A stretch of 64,000 nt of DNA from the NCBI GenBank assembly GCA_028023455.1, contig JAQFVV010000255.1:930001-994000 (forward strand). The letters run 5' to 3'. The translations under genes and the position numbers were made by a program. Position 1 is the stretch's first letter; each line of letters starts with the position of its first letter. Below are positions 50,560 to 63,146 of this stretch, one piece after another. This stretch comes from Epiperipatus broadwayi. Lineage: Eukaryota; Onychophora; Udeonychophora; Euonychophora; Peripatidae. Below the pieces are notes generated by a model. The model had not been told where the DNA came from. It ran no database searches and saw nothing but the letters and a program-made list of their open reading frames with translations.

Positions 50560-50915
50560 TATATTATTATGAGACAGTTTGGGTGTGACACTCAGCCTCA
50601 GGGTGGCCTTTGAGCATTTCATCATCAGATTTTCTATTGGATGGATGGTTGAAGAGTTGAAGTGTGTAGTAGATTGGAGCCTATCCATTAAAGTATGAAG
50701 ATTGTCTATCTTAATATATATCTGAGCACTTATAGTATATATGTGTGGGAGATGATAATCTGGACCAACTGATGATTGCTGGTTTGGTATGAAATACGTA
50801 TATTGGTGATTATTTATCTTTTCAGCATATATGTGCTTGAGAGTATCAGTGTTGTTAGATAGAGTGGAGAGTGATGGGTCATCTGAAAGTCTGTGCTCAT
50901 ATACCCTATATATAT
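50560..50915 (+). mobile_element. Family I element (copy 4)
   Basis: Colinear with 10351-10734: the ATGGATGGTTGAAGAGTTG block, GGAGCCTATCCATTAAAGTA, the hammerhead, then AGAGTATCAGTGTTGTTAGA and a decayed B box (CTGTGCTCATATACCC). The ends are not sharply defined. A possible 9-bp repeat TATATATTA is too simple to count. Confidence 0.7.
50764..50807 (+). ncRNA. Hammerhead ribozyme motif, family I copy 4
   Basis: ACCAA (50764-50768), CTGATGA (50769-50775), stem II TTGCTGGTTTGGTAT (50776-50790, weakened by changes), GAAA (50791-50794), palindromic TACGTA (50795-50800), TA, TTGGT (50803-50807). Stem I is perfect over 5 bp. Cleavage would follow ATA. Confidence 0.75.
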
Positions 50916-51614
50916 ATTACTTATATAGACACAGGTATATAACAAGCCTGTGTTTCAGTTATTAATGACAACTAGTTAAAAGAAAAAAAATAATAAAAGG
51001 AAACAAAGTATAATTTTACTTTATTTATAGATAGATAACATGCTTATAAAAAGTATGTAATTATAAATGTAAACAAACAAGCACATATCAACATTTAATT
51101 ATTTTATTATAAGATAAAAAACAACACTGTTGAGTATTAAATTTGGTTATAAATATTAAAAGTAAATAAAATAATCATTCTGATAAAGTGTTATTATTTT
51201 TTTTAAAAATATTAATGTGTAAAGTTTTATTTATTTTATTTTGTTTATTATAATTAGTTTTATTTATAGAATAATTTTGAAGGCGGGAATGTAAAAAAAA
51301 ATTATTTTTTTTTGTTATTGTCTAATAGAGGAGAGAGTGGAAAGGAGAATAGAGAGACATTTTGAAAGTTCTTGAACTGTTAAGTAATAAAAAAGTTTGT
51401 CTCCCAAATCTTAAAAAATTAGAATTTATTATTTTAGGAAATAAAAAACATGAAGTGTTAAATAAAAGGAAGGAAGAAGAGAAAAATATATTTCGATCTC
51501 TTAAAGAATTGTATATTTTAACAGACCAATGGATTAAACTAAGTTTATGTTTATCATTGAAATAAAGGATAAGATATTTGGATTATCACCATAATTTTAA
51601 ATAATTATACATTT

Positions 51615-54600
51615 CAGGATGAAGATTTCTCCAAGTTCAGTCAATCTTTTCTAATCTCCAGCCCCTCTTCTCCACATCATTTCATCATACTTTCTTATTT
51701 CATCCATCCATCTCAAATGTGATGATCTTTTTCTAAGTCGTTTACAATATCTTCTAATTACAACTATATCCATCTATTATCATCTCTTTTAGCAATATGT
51801 CCCATCCAACTCCACTTCAGTCTCTCAATTCATTCAATGATGTCTGTAACATTTGTGTGTTCTCTCACTCTTGTATTTCATTTCAATCTCTTTTTATTAC
51901 TCTTAACATGCATATCTCTATACTTCACTGAATAATCTGGAATCTCTGTATTGTTGTTCTTTCAAGTTCTCAAGTCTCCGATCTATAAGTAAGAACTGGA
52001 AAAATGCATTTATTAAAAAAAATTTCAAATACATAGGCATATTATATTTTAATATCAAATTATTTTTCTACCAAATGCAATCCAATCAAGTTTAGTTCTA
52101 TGATTAATTTCATCCATTATATTTCCATCTATAATAAAAAATAATCTGGTATATCTATATTTCCCTGAAGATTTGTGATGATGGTATTTTAGTTGTGCTT
52201 ATATATTGGACTATTTCCATCATCTAATATTAAGTATTGAATGCATTTAGAAAATTTTCCAATTATGCTATTATTAACAGATGAGTGTAATTGGAAAATT
52301 TAAATAAAATTAAATTTTTTGAAAAACACTTAATACTTAATATTAGATTATAGAAAAAAATCCAATATATATACACAAGGTATTTGTAATTTTGTTAATT
52401 TCTTCTAACTCCTTATTATAAATCTTTTATTTCCTCTTTTTGAGAAAATTCTTTGAACATTATTTTAATCCTTTTAACATTTACTTTTAGTCATACTTTC
52501 TTACTTTCATCTGATAACATTTGCAACATTTTCTGAAGCTCTAAAGCATTATATGCAAAAATAAACATCATCTGTGAAGTTCTAGATGACTTAAATAATC
52601 TCAATTTACTTTTATTCCCTTAGCTTCCAATTTTAATTCCACAAACTACTTCTTGCAAAACTGCTGTAAAAGTTTCAAAAATATTGAATCATCCTTTTAT
52701 ACACTCTTCTAAATGTTGATGTTCCTAGCATCATTGTGTAATCTACTTGTTTGCATTTTGCTTTGATCGCTGAAGAAATGCTTACAGAATCAAATACCTT
52801 TTCATGGTCTACAAATCCAAAACATAATGGCAACACTTATTTATTGGCCCTTTCTATAACTTCTCTCAATACTTGGATATGATCCACTATACTGAAACTA
52901 CTTTTAAACCCAGCTTATTATTTAGGTTAGTTAAAATTCAAAGATCATGGTAGACAAGTTGTATTACCTTGTTAAATTTTTTTTATAGAACTGATAAAAC
53001 ACTGATAGGTTTGTAATTTCTAATATCTTCTTTATCATCTTGTTTAAATATTAATATTTCATTCTTCCAATTATCTGAATGATCTTTATTATTTAGATAT
53101 TTGGTATATATTTTTCCCCAAAAGAATTCTATTTCTTCACTTGCTTCTTTTAAGATACTGATTACAATTCCAACATCACCTGTGATTTTCTCTTCTTCAT
53201 AAATTTAATTGCATATCTCACTTTTTCATTTAAAATCCTGGGAAATTCAGAAGATATAGTAGTTGTAAAAAGTGCTTACATTTGTTCTTTATTGCTATAT
53301 AACTATTAATAAACTCTTCTATACATTTCATGATGACACCTCTTATTTAGTATTAGTTCCATCTTTTTTTCTTATTGCAAAAATAAATGTATTCCCAATA
53401 CCAATATGTTGTTTCACACTCGTGAGACTTTTATTCTCTAGCTTTCTTTGCTAGTTCACAATTATATTTTTTTATAATGTTATCAATTTTTTTGCATCAT
53501 TTTACAAAATTCTAAATATTCAATCCTTTTTAATGCATCATTTTTATATGTTTTCATATTCCTTCTTTTCTTTATACAGTGTCTTGTGTCAGTAGACTTT
53601 TTTCTGGTCAACTGCCGCCTTTTTGTAACTGCTATCTTTATTGCAGTTTTTATAGGTCTATTAATTAACTTCCTATAGATTTTGTTCTAATGTGAATCAT
53701 ATTGAAAATCTTTTAATATTTGAAAATGATTTTAAGTTCTAATTTAAATTTATCAGAATGTTTCTGAAGATTAGGAATATCAACTGTAAATATTGTTTTT
53801 TTTTAAATAATTTTTGTCTCTAGTTTTGCATTGACATATATCATACATTTGATCACCTTCTCGATTAATTTATTAAAAACACCACAATCTTGAAATACAT
53901 ATTTTCTGTTAATCATAATATAATCCAATTCAGCTGTACTTTCATTTGGATGCTTCCATGTCCATTTCCATTTGCATTTTTTTCAAAAAAAGAATTCATA
54001 ATATAATGGTTTCTTTTTCTGCACAAACCAGAAACCTCTCTTATTTATATCACCACAACCAACTTTAACTACATCATTTTCAACTTTCAATTGTTTACCA
54101 ATTCTAGCATTAAAATCTCCCATGACAATTTTAAAATGTTATTTGGTATGATCAAAAGCTTTTTGTAAATCCATATAAAAATCCTTTATTTTTTTATCAC
54201 AATGAGAACTTCTTGGGCATAAACCTAAATTATTGTATTTGTTATCTGGTATTAAGTTGAATACCTAATCTTGCCACTCTTTCAGATACACCATAAATCT
54301 CCACAATGTTGTGCTTTCACTTTTTATTTATGATCAACCCTATTTCACTTGTGCTTCCAATGTTGATGCCCTTGTGCCACAGTACATGTCCACTTTTTTA
54401 ATCAATTGTCTCTTCACCTTTCCTTCTAACTTAATAAAGTCCAATAATGTCCCATTTAATATGAGACAGTTCTTATTTCAATTCTTGCAATCTTCCTTCA
54501 CTTGAAAGTGATCTGCAGTCATAAGTGCCTAAATAAAAAGTTGTCATCAAATGGCAGCCTGGATTTGCTTCTTAGTACTGCCTTCAGCCACCAAATGCTG

Positions 54601-55020
54601 CCTTGGCTGGTGATTTTACATCTTCCTTGGAATAAGGGTCTTTGTATACTTTTGCCAATCATGATTGTAAATATCTATTAGAAAAAAATCATTCACACAC
54701 ACATTCATTCATTCATTTAGAAAACTAAACTGATATTTCAGTTGAGATCTATCAGGCAAGTGAGAAGAAAGAACATGGGGTTGCTTGATCTTACGCTCGG
54801 AGAAAAAAAGTCAACAAAAGCACCATGTTAGCAAATGTGTGTTAGTTAACAGCCTATCCATGTTCATATACTATATGAATAATCACATAATAATAACAGC
54901 TGCAATAACAAGAACATATAGGATGGACATTAGGAATTTGCTTTGCTCAGTTTCTTTGAGGCCTGCAAGAGGAATCAAAGGCTCTCCTTTCAGTTAATAG
55001 CAAACTTCTTTCTGCAGTCT
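51615..55020 (-). pseudogene. Long degenerate copy of the RTE/BovB-like LINE
   Basis: On the minus strand in order: 5' UTR (55020-54720), endonuclease (about 54700-53900; peptide islands KVKRQLIKKVD and HNIVEIYGVSERVARLGIQL), reverse transcriptase (about 53200-52450; LCFGFVDHEKVFDS near 52830), and the C-terminal arginine-rich region (51900-51620). It is almost full length but has many frame breaks and no usable ORF. A palindromic H-family fragment interrupts it at about 52165-52374. It matches 58350-59520 over the 3' half. Confidence 0.75.
52165..52374 (-). mobile_element. H-family palindromic insertion (short form)
   Basis: Interrupts the RTE copy between the positions equivalent to AATAATCTG and AAGGTATTTG at 58910-58925. 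It contains TTTGTGATGATGG, ATTGGACTATTTCCATCATC and an inverted return (CTTAATACTTAATATTAGAT), the same tail-plus-palindrome as the right end of 62881-63822. The ribozyme and tRNA-like centre is deleted. Confidence 0.7.
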
Positions 55021-55039
55021 ATTTATTTATACACAAATG

Positions 55040-55790
55040 ATATATTTTCATTTCTTAGCCCTGAGATATTACTATTTATTAGTATAGTTTGGTATGACCA
55101 AAAGATTTTGTACATCCATATAAAAAAACCTCAAATTTTTCATCACAATGAGGTATTGTTAGGGCATATACCGGAATTATCTGTATTTGATACCTGGTAT
55201 TAAATTGAATAATCAATCTTGTTAATATGTCTGATACATCATCCATATCCACAATGATTTTTATTTATAATGAATTTTATTTCACTTATACTTCCATTTT
55301 TTGTGTCTTTATAGTAAAGTACACATCCACTTTTTAATTCAATTGTCTCTTAACCTTTTTTTCCTAACTTCACAATATCCAATAATGTCCCACTTAATAT
55401 TAAACAGCAATTCTCAAAATCTTCCTTTATTTGCAAGTGATTTGCAGTTGTAAGTACCTAAATAAAAGGTCATCATCAAATGGCAGCCTGAGTCCACAAT
55501 CAGGAGATTTTTAACATCCTCTGCCTTCAGTCACCAATTGCTACTTTGGCTAGTGACTTTACAGCCTCTTGAAAATAAAGATCATGATTTATTTTTATTT
55601 GTCATGATTGTAAATATGTATTAGAAAAAAATATTCACAGACACACATTAATTCTGCCTTCAAAAAAGCACCTCATATTTCAGTTAAGATCTATCAGGCA
55701 ACTGAGAAGAAAGACTATTGCATTTCTTGATCTTAGAGACAAAAAGTTAATAAACTCACCACACTAGTAATGCTTGCGAAAAAAAGTTTT
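55040..55790 (-). pseudogene. RTE-like LINE endonuclease fragment
   Basis: A second, tandem copy of the endonuclease start (blocks shared with 54120-54780, such as AAATGGCAGCCTGAGTCCAC on the plus strand). From about 55790 to 55930 a 5' UTR block follows in the opposite orientation (CCTAATGTCCACTGCATACA), so an inversion or a separate fragment abuts it. Confidence 0.6.
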
Positions 55791-55999
55791 CTATAGCTGA
55801 AAAGTTACCTTTTGATTCCTCTTGGAGGCCTTAAATGAACCGAGCAAAGCAAATTCCTAATGTCCACTGCATACATTCTTGTTATTGCATATTGATAATT
55901 CTAAATGATTTTTCATATGGTATGTAAACAAGGCTGGGCTGCTCACCAACATGCAAAATATTTGTATACACATCTCTAAATAATAATCAACTTATTTCA

Positions 56000-56880
56000 A
56001 TCATGTGTAATGTCATTAGGAGCTTCATTATCAGATCACAAAACGGGCCCCAACAAAAAGCAAAGATTAGATTTAATAAAAAACAATAATTTTCTTTTAT
56101 AGAGCATTTTCGACAAGCTAAGCAATCCAAATAATAATAATGATTAATTTATTTGTTTATTTTACAATCATTTTGATAAGAAATTTAAAGCATTCTAGAT
56201 TCGATAGCTCTTATATCTTATTTGATAAATGTTTTTTATTTTTTAAAAAATTCAATTTAAGTAATAACATTATTAAAAAAATAAAATATTATTGATAGAA
56301 AAATGTTTATCAATTTTTATGCACAGACGCACATTCTAATGTCTATAATTTTCAAGACAAATAATTAAAAAACTAAAAAGAGTATGCGTCTTCGTAATTT
56401 TATAACTGGGTATATTATTCATAGTTTTTTTTTTTAATAAGCATGGATAAATATAAGATAAATAACTATATGCTTATAATTACATTTTGTCGTGAGAAAC
56501 TGAGCAGTTATTTTTTATATAGATGAATAAACAAAAATATTCATCTTTGTAATTCATAAAAATTTCATGGTTATAATAACTATACAAATCTTTGCTCAGG
56601 TTAATAATTAACGTGTAGCCTTAAAACAGTATAAATTATCAATAATAAGTAATGACTTATGATTACATTAAATGGGCATGTGTGGTTAAAACAATGTGCG
56701 TATTATTATTTTTGCAAACATTTAACGTTTTCTTGACATACGCTTAAATCTTAATGTTGGAATTATACGATTATTTCTGGCTAAAATAAATTATTTTCAT
56801 TATATTTATTTAATTTGGTCATTTTGTAGAAGAATAATAATACAGTTACTAGAAGGAGAACTTTGAAAAACCAATTTGAA
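56000..56880. other. No gene seen
   Basis: AT-rich sequence. Nothing recognised. Confidence 0.45.
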
Positions 56881-56885
56881 TGTAG

Positions 56886-56978
56886 ATATATATATCGGTG
56901 GCCGAGTGGTCAGCACTGCTGCCTTACAAGCAGTTGTTCCGGGTTCGCTTCCCGGCCCATGCTTTGACATATGGAAAA
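56886..56978 (+). mobile_element. tRNA-derived SINE, subfamily 1
   Basis: GGTGGCCGAGTGGTCAGCAC (A box inside), CTGCCTTACAAGCAG anticodon arm, T arm CCGGG-TTCGCTT-CCCGG, GCTTTGACAT and an A tail. The 5' acceptor strand is replaced by a TA run. Confidence 0.85.
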
Positions 56979-56999
56979 AAAAAAGTTGTATACATCAGA

Positions 57000-57890
57000 T
57001 ACTAATTTATTTATTAATTATTTTTATTGTTTTATTGTTAATTTAATTTGTGCTTTATTATGTTTTATATAATAAATTATCATTTTATTTCTAGTGTTAT
57101 TTTGGATTTATGACAGATTAAGTATCATAATAAATTTAATAGATTAATTTGTTATATTCTTTTGCTATCCTTAATAATATCAATAATTATGAAAATATAA
57201 CGCTCTTAAAGAAGTTAATATTTAATATGTGTCATTTAATATTTGTCTCAAAATGTATAATTTTGATGTGTTGACCATAAGATTAATGTCATAGGGTGAG
57301 AAGTGGCATAACTGGTATCCGTCCTGATTTGCATTTTGCTCAAAATTTATAAATAGTTGCAATTTGTGACAAATCAATAATATATTTATATTTATTGGAG
57401 GTATGGCTATAATATTAGTGTTATTCTAAAATTATACTGTTACAATTTCATTTATGCTGTTATATTCCCTATTACAATTTTGGTTTTTATGTATGAGCTA
57501 GTAAGGAGTGCTAAATTTATCGTACCAATACAATATATTTATATATCTAAAGATCTGATTATGAAATAATATTTGAAATTATAAAGACAAATTATAAATA
57601 CACATATATGATTATGCTATTATGAATGTGAATATTTAATTGCTCCCTATTAGTCCATTGTGAATATATAGATGTTACAATTAATTGCATAACTAATTGT
57701 TGGTTAAGTTTATGTAAAATGAAATTAATTTGATTTGTATTTGACTAGAATCATTAATATATGTATAATTTAAAATAATCAATTTAATACAAAATTAAAA
57801 TAGACAACAAAATTTAAATTTAAAAATGTATTTAATACATTAATCCAGCTTTCATTTCTTATTGGAACCTTAACAAGATGTAAAATGACA
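57000..57890. other. No gene seen
   Basis: AT-rich sequence. Nothing recognised. Confidence 0.4.
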
Positions 57891-57893
57891 TAT

Positions 57894-57985
57894 ATATATC
57901 AAATGCATTGACATGGAAGTGAACCCAGGCCAGCTTCTTGGAAGGCAATTATGCTAACCTCTAGGCCACCAAGGCACTGCACAAC
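57894..57985 (-). mobile_element. tRNA-derived SINE, degenerate
   Basis: Minus strand: CTTGGTGGCCTAGAGGTTAG (A box), a TTGCCTTCCAAGAAGC-like arm, CTGGGTTCACTTCCATGTC (B-box region). It has diverged further than the other copies, and the anticodon loop differs. Confidence 0.7.
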
Positions 57986-58125
57986 TCATTCCAATGGGCA
58001 CTCCTTACATTGCATTACATTACAATAAATATAATTAGTAAATATTTATATAATAATAAAGTTTAAATTTTTTTATTGAATGCTTTTATTGACCATATAC
58101 CAAAAACAAAAAAAAATAATTGTTT

Positions 58126-58296
58126 CTTAAACCACATTTGGGTTTTTTTTAGATTTAACTTGAAATAAAGCATGTGGGGTTCAGAAATTAATTAAGTCTA
58201 TCTCTTGTTATAAAAAATAAGGATTGACTTAATTAATTTCTGGACACCCCATGCCAATATTTTCAAGTTAAATCTAAAACCTTAATTGTGGTTGAA
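58126..58296. repeat. Foldback inverted repeat
   Basis: AACCACATTTGGGTTTTTTT...AGATTTAACTTGAA (from 58129) faces TTCAAGTTAAATCT...CTTAATTGTGGTT (to 58292), with arms of about 70 bp and the axis near 58212. No ribozyme core seen. Confidence 0.7.
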
Positions 58297-58344
58297 GAAA
58301 CTTTTTTTTCTTTTAGTGCATGGACAATAAAAGCATTTAATATA

Positions 58345-59520
58345 TCATCATCATCATCAACCATTATCAATCCACTGCAGGACAAAGGTCTCTCCAAGTT
58401 CAATCCATCTTTTCCTATCTTTAGCTTCTCTTCTCCACATCACCCCTGCACACTTTCTTATTTCATCCATCCATCTCACATGTGGTCTCTTTCTGGGTCT
58501 TTTACAATCTCTTGGAATCCAGTTTAAAATTTCAATTGTCCATCTGTTATCATCTCTTCCAACAATATGTCCAGCCCAACTCCACTTCAGTCTTTTAATT
58601 TTTTCAATGAGGTCAGTAATACCTGTTTGTTCTCTTATCCATACATTGTGTTTTCGATCCCTTCTTGTTACTCCCAACATGCATCTCTCCATATTTCTTT
58701 GAGTGGTCTGAAGTCTCTGTATTGCTCTTCTATTAAGTGTCCAAGTCTCAAATCCATAAGTAAAAACTGGCAAAACACATTTATTAAAAACCTTTCTTTT
58801 AAACACATAGGCATATTTCCTTTTAGTATCAAGTTATTTCTACCAAAAGCACTCCAACCAAGTTATAATTCTATGATTAATTTCATCCATTATATTCCCA
58901 TCTGTATTAATAATCTGACCAAGGTATTTGTAACTGTTAACTTCTTCTAACTCATCATAATCAATCTTTATTTTCATATTTTGAGAAAATCTATTAAACA
59001 TTACTTTAGTCTTTTTAACATTTATCTTTAGTCCTACTTTCATCTGATAACTCCTGCAACATTTCCTGTAGCTCTAAAGCATTATTTACAAAAACAACTA
59101 TATCATCTGCAAAATCTAAATGACTTAAATAATCTCCATTTACTTTTACTCCTTTAGCTTTCCATTTTAATCCACAAAATACTTCTTGCAGCACTGCTGT
59201 AAAAAGTTTTGGAGATATGGAGTCACCCTTACTTACACCCTTTTCAATGTTGATTTTCCTACTATCTTTATGTAATCTAATTGTTGCTGTTGCATTTTTA
59301 TAAATATTCTTTAAAATATGACAATATTTTGGATCTATACCTTGATGATCCAATGCTTTAATCACTGAAGAAACATTTATAGAATCAAATGCCTTTTCAT
59401 AGTCTATAAATCCTAAGCATAATGGAAACTCATATTCACTTGTCCTTTCTACAATTTCTCTCAATACCTGGATATGATCTACTGTACTAAAACCACTTTT
59501 AAATCCAGCTTGTTCGCTTG
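58345..59520 (-). pseudogene. RTE/BovB-like LINE, best-preserved 3' half
   Basis: Three overlapping minus-strand frames give a nearly continuous reverse transcriptase C-terminal half. 59464-59015: LCLGFIDYEKAFDSINVSSV (catalytic Asp), SKGDSISPKLFTAVLQEVF, LDFADDIVVF (catalytic FADD). 59043-58840: LKINVKKTKVM and YKYLGQIINTDG. 58806-58357: VLPVFTYGFETWTLNR, RRDRKHNVWIREQTGI, RLKWSWAGHIVGRDDNRWT, all hallmarks of RTE/BovB elements. It ends at a (GAT)n tail (58346-58357), the usual RTE 3' end. Two frameshifts and a 5' truncation near 59520. The best reference here for the family. Confidence 0.85.
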
Positions 59521-59539
59521 GTTGAGGTACTTACATATT

Positions 59540-60420
59540 TGTCTGATGGTGAGATTTCACATACGTACTATTTTGGTGATAACTTTCTAACCTTAAAATC
59601 TTATAAAATAACATCTGCATGGGATATTCTGACAACCTTAACCTATCAATTTTGATAAATGATAATAAATAACTTTACTTAAAACAAAATGGTGATCTAT
59701 AAATTTTATTTACTGGGAATAAATAAATAGGTATTTATCCAATAATGAAATATATTTCTGTACTGTAATATTTCTCTAGTCTAATGAATGCTTAATAAAT
59801 ACTAGCATTATTTGTTTTTTGTGGAAAATGCTATTGCAAAATGTAAACTTTTAGCAATATACATTCAATAATAAAAGATTGTTTTTATAATGATGAAGAT
59901 GGTCTGAAGAATTTTAAGTCTTGCAAAATGTAAATAAAAGTGTAGTTATGATTTACATAAAAATATTCATATTCTGGCAACTCACAAGTAGTCACTTTTG
60001 TAGGAGTTTGCATTTTTCCTGAAAAAGCATGTGACATACATAAATTTCTCACAGATAGTTATTCCAGTCAATGACTGTCTTTTGAAAGAAGTGGACTAAA
60101 CCATCCTCAGTAGTAAGCAGTTTCCAAATTTTTATTATTTCATTCACTCAGCAAAAATTAAAGGTCACATGAATCTTATTTTTACAAGATGATTTATTAG
60201 TCATCTTAGCATTCTTTCATGACATCACTGCAAATAGTAAAATTAAAAGTGAAACCAATATTTTGATTAAAAACTTTCACCTAATCAGAATATTATCTAA
60301 CATTCACTTAAAAACTTAATTCATTTTCTTTTTACAAGATTATGCATGTGTTTAATTTGGTATTTATTTACACACTTGTATGAGCTGAAAACTTTAATTA
60401 CTAGCAGACTAATCCATAAG
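59540..60420. repeat. Family F repeat, second copy (partial)
   Basis: GGTGAGATTTCACATACGTA (about 59546) and the 60270-60400 block (ATTATCTAACATTCACTTAA...TTTAATTTGGTATTTATTTA) match the flank and one arm of 29399-29706. The roughly 700 bp between is unclassified. Confidence 0.55.
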
Positions 60421-60730
60421 TACCATTTTTAGCATTGGCACAGTAAATAAAAATGTAAAATGATATACTTTAAATTAGCTATCTAGATATTTCTGCTACA
60501 AGTTAAAATGTACACCTTATGTATATATCATATTTAGTATGTGTACATAATATATATATTCTTTTAAGTGAAAAATGTTTAGCACTTTTACTTTGATTGG
60601 AATTTTTTATTTAAAAAAAATGCTCACTAAAACTATATTGCAAATGAATTTTACTTAATTCATATAATTTTACTTTAAGTCAATTTCACTCATATAATGG
60701 ATATATATCACTGGATATTTCTGCAGTAAG

Positions 60731-60733
<3 letters not shown>

Positions 60734-60765
<32 letters not shown>

Positions 60766-60793
60766 CTTATTGCTACAACCATATACAACCATG

Positions 60794-60829
<36 letters not shown>

Positions 60830-60840
60830 GTTTTCATGGT
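60734..60840. repeat. (TA)n runs within a short inverted repeat
   Basis: TA runs at about 60734-60761 and 60798-60827. The second sits between ACAACCATGAAAA and TTTTCATGGTTGT. Confidence 0.85.
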
Positions 60841-61144
60841 TGTATAATGTAAATAATGTGACTTTTGGGTAAAACTGTGTGCTATTTTTGGTTATTTTCC
60901 AATGTTTCAATGAAATAATATCTACCATTGTCAAGGTTAACTTTTCAAAAAAAAGACCATTAAATATCAAATAGTAATGAGATTGAGCATGAGGTTAAAA
61001 ATTGAGATTAAGCTGAAATAATTGGTCATTCACAATATGTGGATCAACAAAATGTTTCTTTTCCAAAGTTCCATCATTAACTGATATCAAATTTATATTA
61101 GAAGAAATAGATAAAATAAGTTGTTTCCATAAGGCTGTAAAACA

Positions 61145-61380
61145 TTATGCTTCATCAGCTCTATTTAAACCAGTTGGTCTTTTTAATATTTCAATTGACT
61201 CCCTCATAGTTCTCAAATTATATTTTTTCAAATTATTAAGTATTTTAGCATTATCAAAATCAGGTTTGTGACCAATTTCCAAATGTAAATTAAAAGCTGA
61301 TGTATTTAACTTCTGATTAAAAGGCATTTTATGTTCATTAATCCTGATATTAATTTATCTTTTAGACTGATCTATATACC
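61145..61380 (-). pseudogene. Penelope GIY-YIG endonuclease, C-terminal fragment
   Basis: MPFNQKLNTSAFNLH, LEIGHKPDFDNAKILNNLKK, YNLRTMRESIEILKRPTGLN: the His...DFDNAKIL...R...E.I pattern at the end of Penelope-like ORFs. 60 codons, truncated at its N side. Confidence 0.7.
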
Positions 61381-61506
61381 TTTTCAAACATTGTAACATA
61401 GAATTTCATATAACACCCTAGTATTTAGTCTTTAGGGTTATGGAAAAAATTACATTTTACCTAAAAACAGAGCACTTTTGGAATAACAGGGTGTTTATGA
61501 AATTCT

Positions 61507-61776
61507 ATGTTTACAGTGTTCAAAAGTTATGTAGGTCAGTCTAACAAATTAATTAATGTCAGAATTAATGATCATAAAAATGCCTTTAATCAGAAGTTAA
61601 ATACATCAGCTTCTATTTTACATTTTTTGGAAATTAGTCATAAACTTGATTTTGATAATGCTAAAATATGGGCTAATTTGGAAAACTATAATTTGAGAAC
61701 CATGAAGAAGTCAATTGAACTATTAAAAAGACCAACTAGTTTGAAAATGTATGACTTAGTTCATTCTCATAATTAG
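61507..61776 (+). pseudogene. Penelope GIY-YIG endonuclease, C-terminal fragment
   Basis: YVGQSNKLINVRINDHKNAF is the second GIY-YIG motif with its catalytic Arg and His. Then SHKLDFDNAKIWANLENYNL, RTMKKSIELLKRPTSL. The end of Penelope-like polyproteins looks like this. No reverse transcriptase is nearby. 89 codons, open. Confidence 0.75.
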
Positions 61777-62028
61777 CTGCACATAATCAAAATAAGATAC
61801 AAAAATCTATTTCTGTTATTGGAAAATAATTATATTTAGATCTTTTATTTCATTTTTATTATTTTTACTAATTAATTATAAAATTATTAATCATTACTTT
61901 AAATTATTATTATAGTGAATTTATTTAGCTACTAAACTATGTATTTTATCAGTATATTTTTGAACCCATATTCAGATAGTTAATATTGGTTAATAATGAA
62001 ATTGGAAAGGGGGTGGAATTCTTCCTAG

Positions 62029-62031
<3 letters not shown>

Positions 62032-62101
<70 letters not shown>
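62032..62101. repeat. (AT)n microsatellite
   Basis: About 35 AT units. Confidence 0.98.
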
Positions 62102-62106
<5 letters not shown>

Positions 62107-62154
62107 CAAATCAATATATATATCAAAATACAGTACAATTTATATAAATTATAT

Positions 62155-62200
62155 TCTTTTAGAAGTACTTTCGACTACACTTTGTAGTCTTTATATATAT
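62155..62200 (-). ncRNA. Half hammerhead, Penelope type
   Basis: Minus strand: GACTAC-AAAGT-GTAGTC (perfect 6-bp stem II) followed by GAAA and GTACTTC. The position of CTGATGA is taken by TATATATAAA. It lies about 400 bp from the Penelope ORF end, which fits a ribozyme of that element. Confidence 0.5.
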
Positions 62201-62974
62201 ATAAGGGATGATACTTGTATTAGAAAATGATTGTTTAGTATAGAATTATCACTTTGAAAATCCATATGTTATATGACAGTTTTATTTATAGCTATTGTAC
62301 TCATGGTACGATAGGAACTGAGCTGAAATAATCATTTTAATGATCTCAGCACATTCAACACATTTACATAGCATTGATATTTACATTTGCTACTAATTTA
62401 ATACTAATTATTTATATTGAATATTATTGCATTCAGTTACAAGTGGTATATCAAACTGTGGTCAGTATAAAGATATACATTCAGTTTCGTTCATATATTC
62501 ATTACATTATATGTATACATACTAATCGTAAAGTTTATAAAAAATGGAATTAGATTGTAATGTTTTTTTCTGTCCACACACTTAATGATTTTTGAGACTT
62601 TGACATAATTGATTAAAGATTTCCTTGAAATAAGATTTTATGAACTAGTGCTGATATTATTTATAATTCAAAATTTGGCTATTATATAATAAATATTATT
62701 TTATACGATTGAAAAAACTGTATTATAAATATTAATAAAAATAATTTGATTGTATTGAGAATAGTTTACATTGAAAAAATAAATTATTTTAATTTTATAA
62801 CGTGGGAAGGGACAATATTTTTTAATAAGGAAAAAAGGATTACATAAAAAAGTTTAATTTTAATACATATACAATTCTTGCTGTATTTTTATATTGGACT
62901 ATTTCCATCATCTAATATGTCTGTTGAGTGTCTTTAGAAAAGTTTAATTTTTATTTAAATATTCCAAATACAAT

Positions 62975-63142
62975 CAACTGTTAGTAATATCACAGCAAAT
63001 TGGTTAGTATATGCACCAACTGTTAGTAATATCACAGCAAACAGATTAATATGTGCACCAACTGTTAGTAATATCACAGCAAACAGGTTAATATGTGCAC
63101 CAACTGTTAGTAATATCACAGCAAACAGGTTAGTATATGCAC
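62975..63142. repeat. 42-bp tandem repeat, four units
   Basis: Units begin CAACTGTTAGTAATATCACA at 62975, 63017, 63059 and 63101. The right arm of the palindrome holds only one to two units, so the array expanded after the palindrome formed. Confidence 0.95.
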
Positions 63143-63146
63143 AATG

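Larger units (their letters stand above)
61140..61790. mobile_element. Head-to-head Penelope-like 3' ends (palindrome)
   Basis: Two copies of the end of a Penelope-like element face away from each other, with an inverted junction near 61445 (CATAGAATTTCATATAACAC facing its complement at about 61490-61508). Each encodes the C-terminal GIY-YIG endonuclease region. This is again an inverted arrangement, as with the ribozyme elements. Confidence 0.75.
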
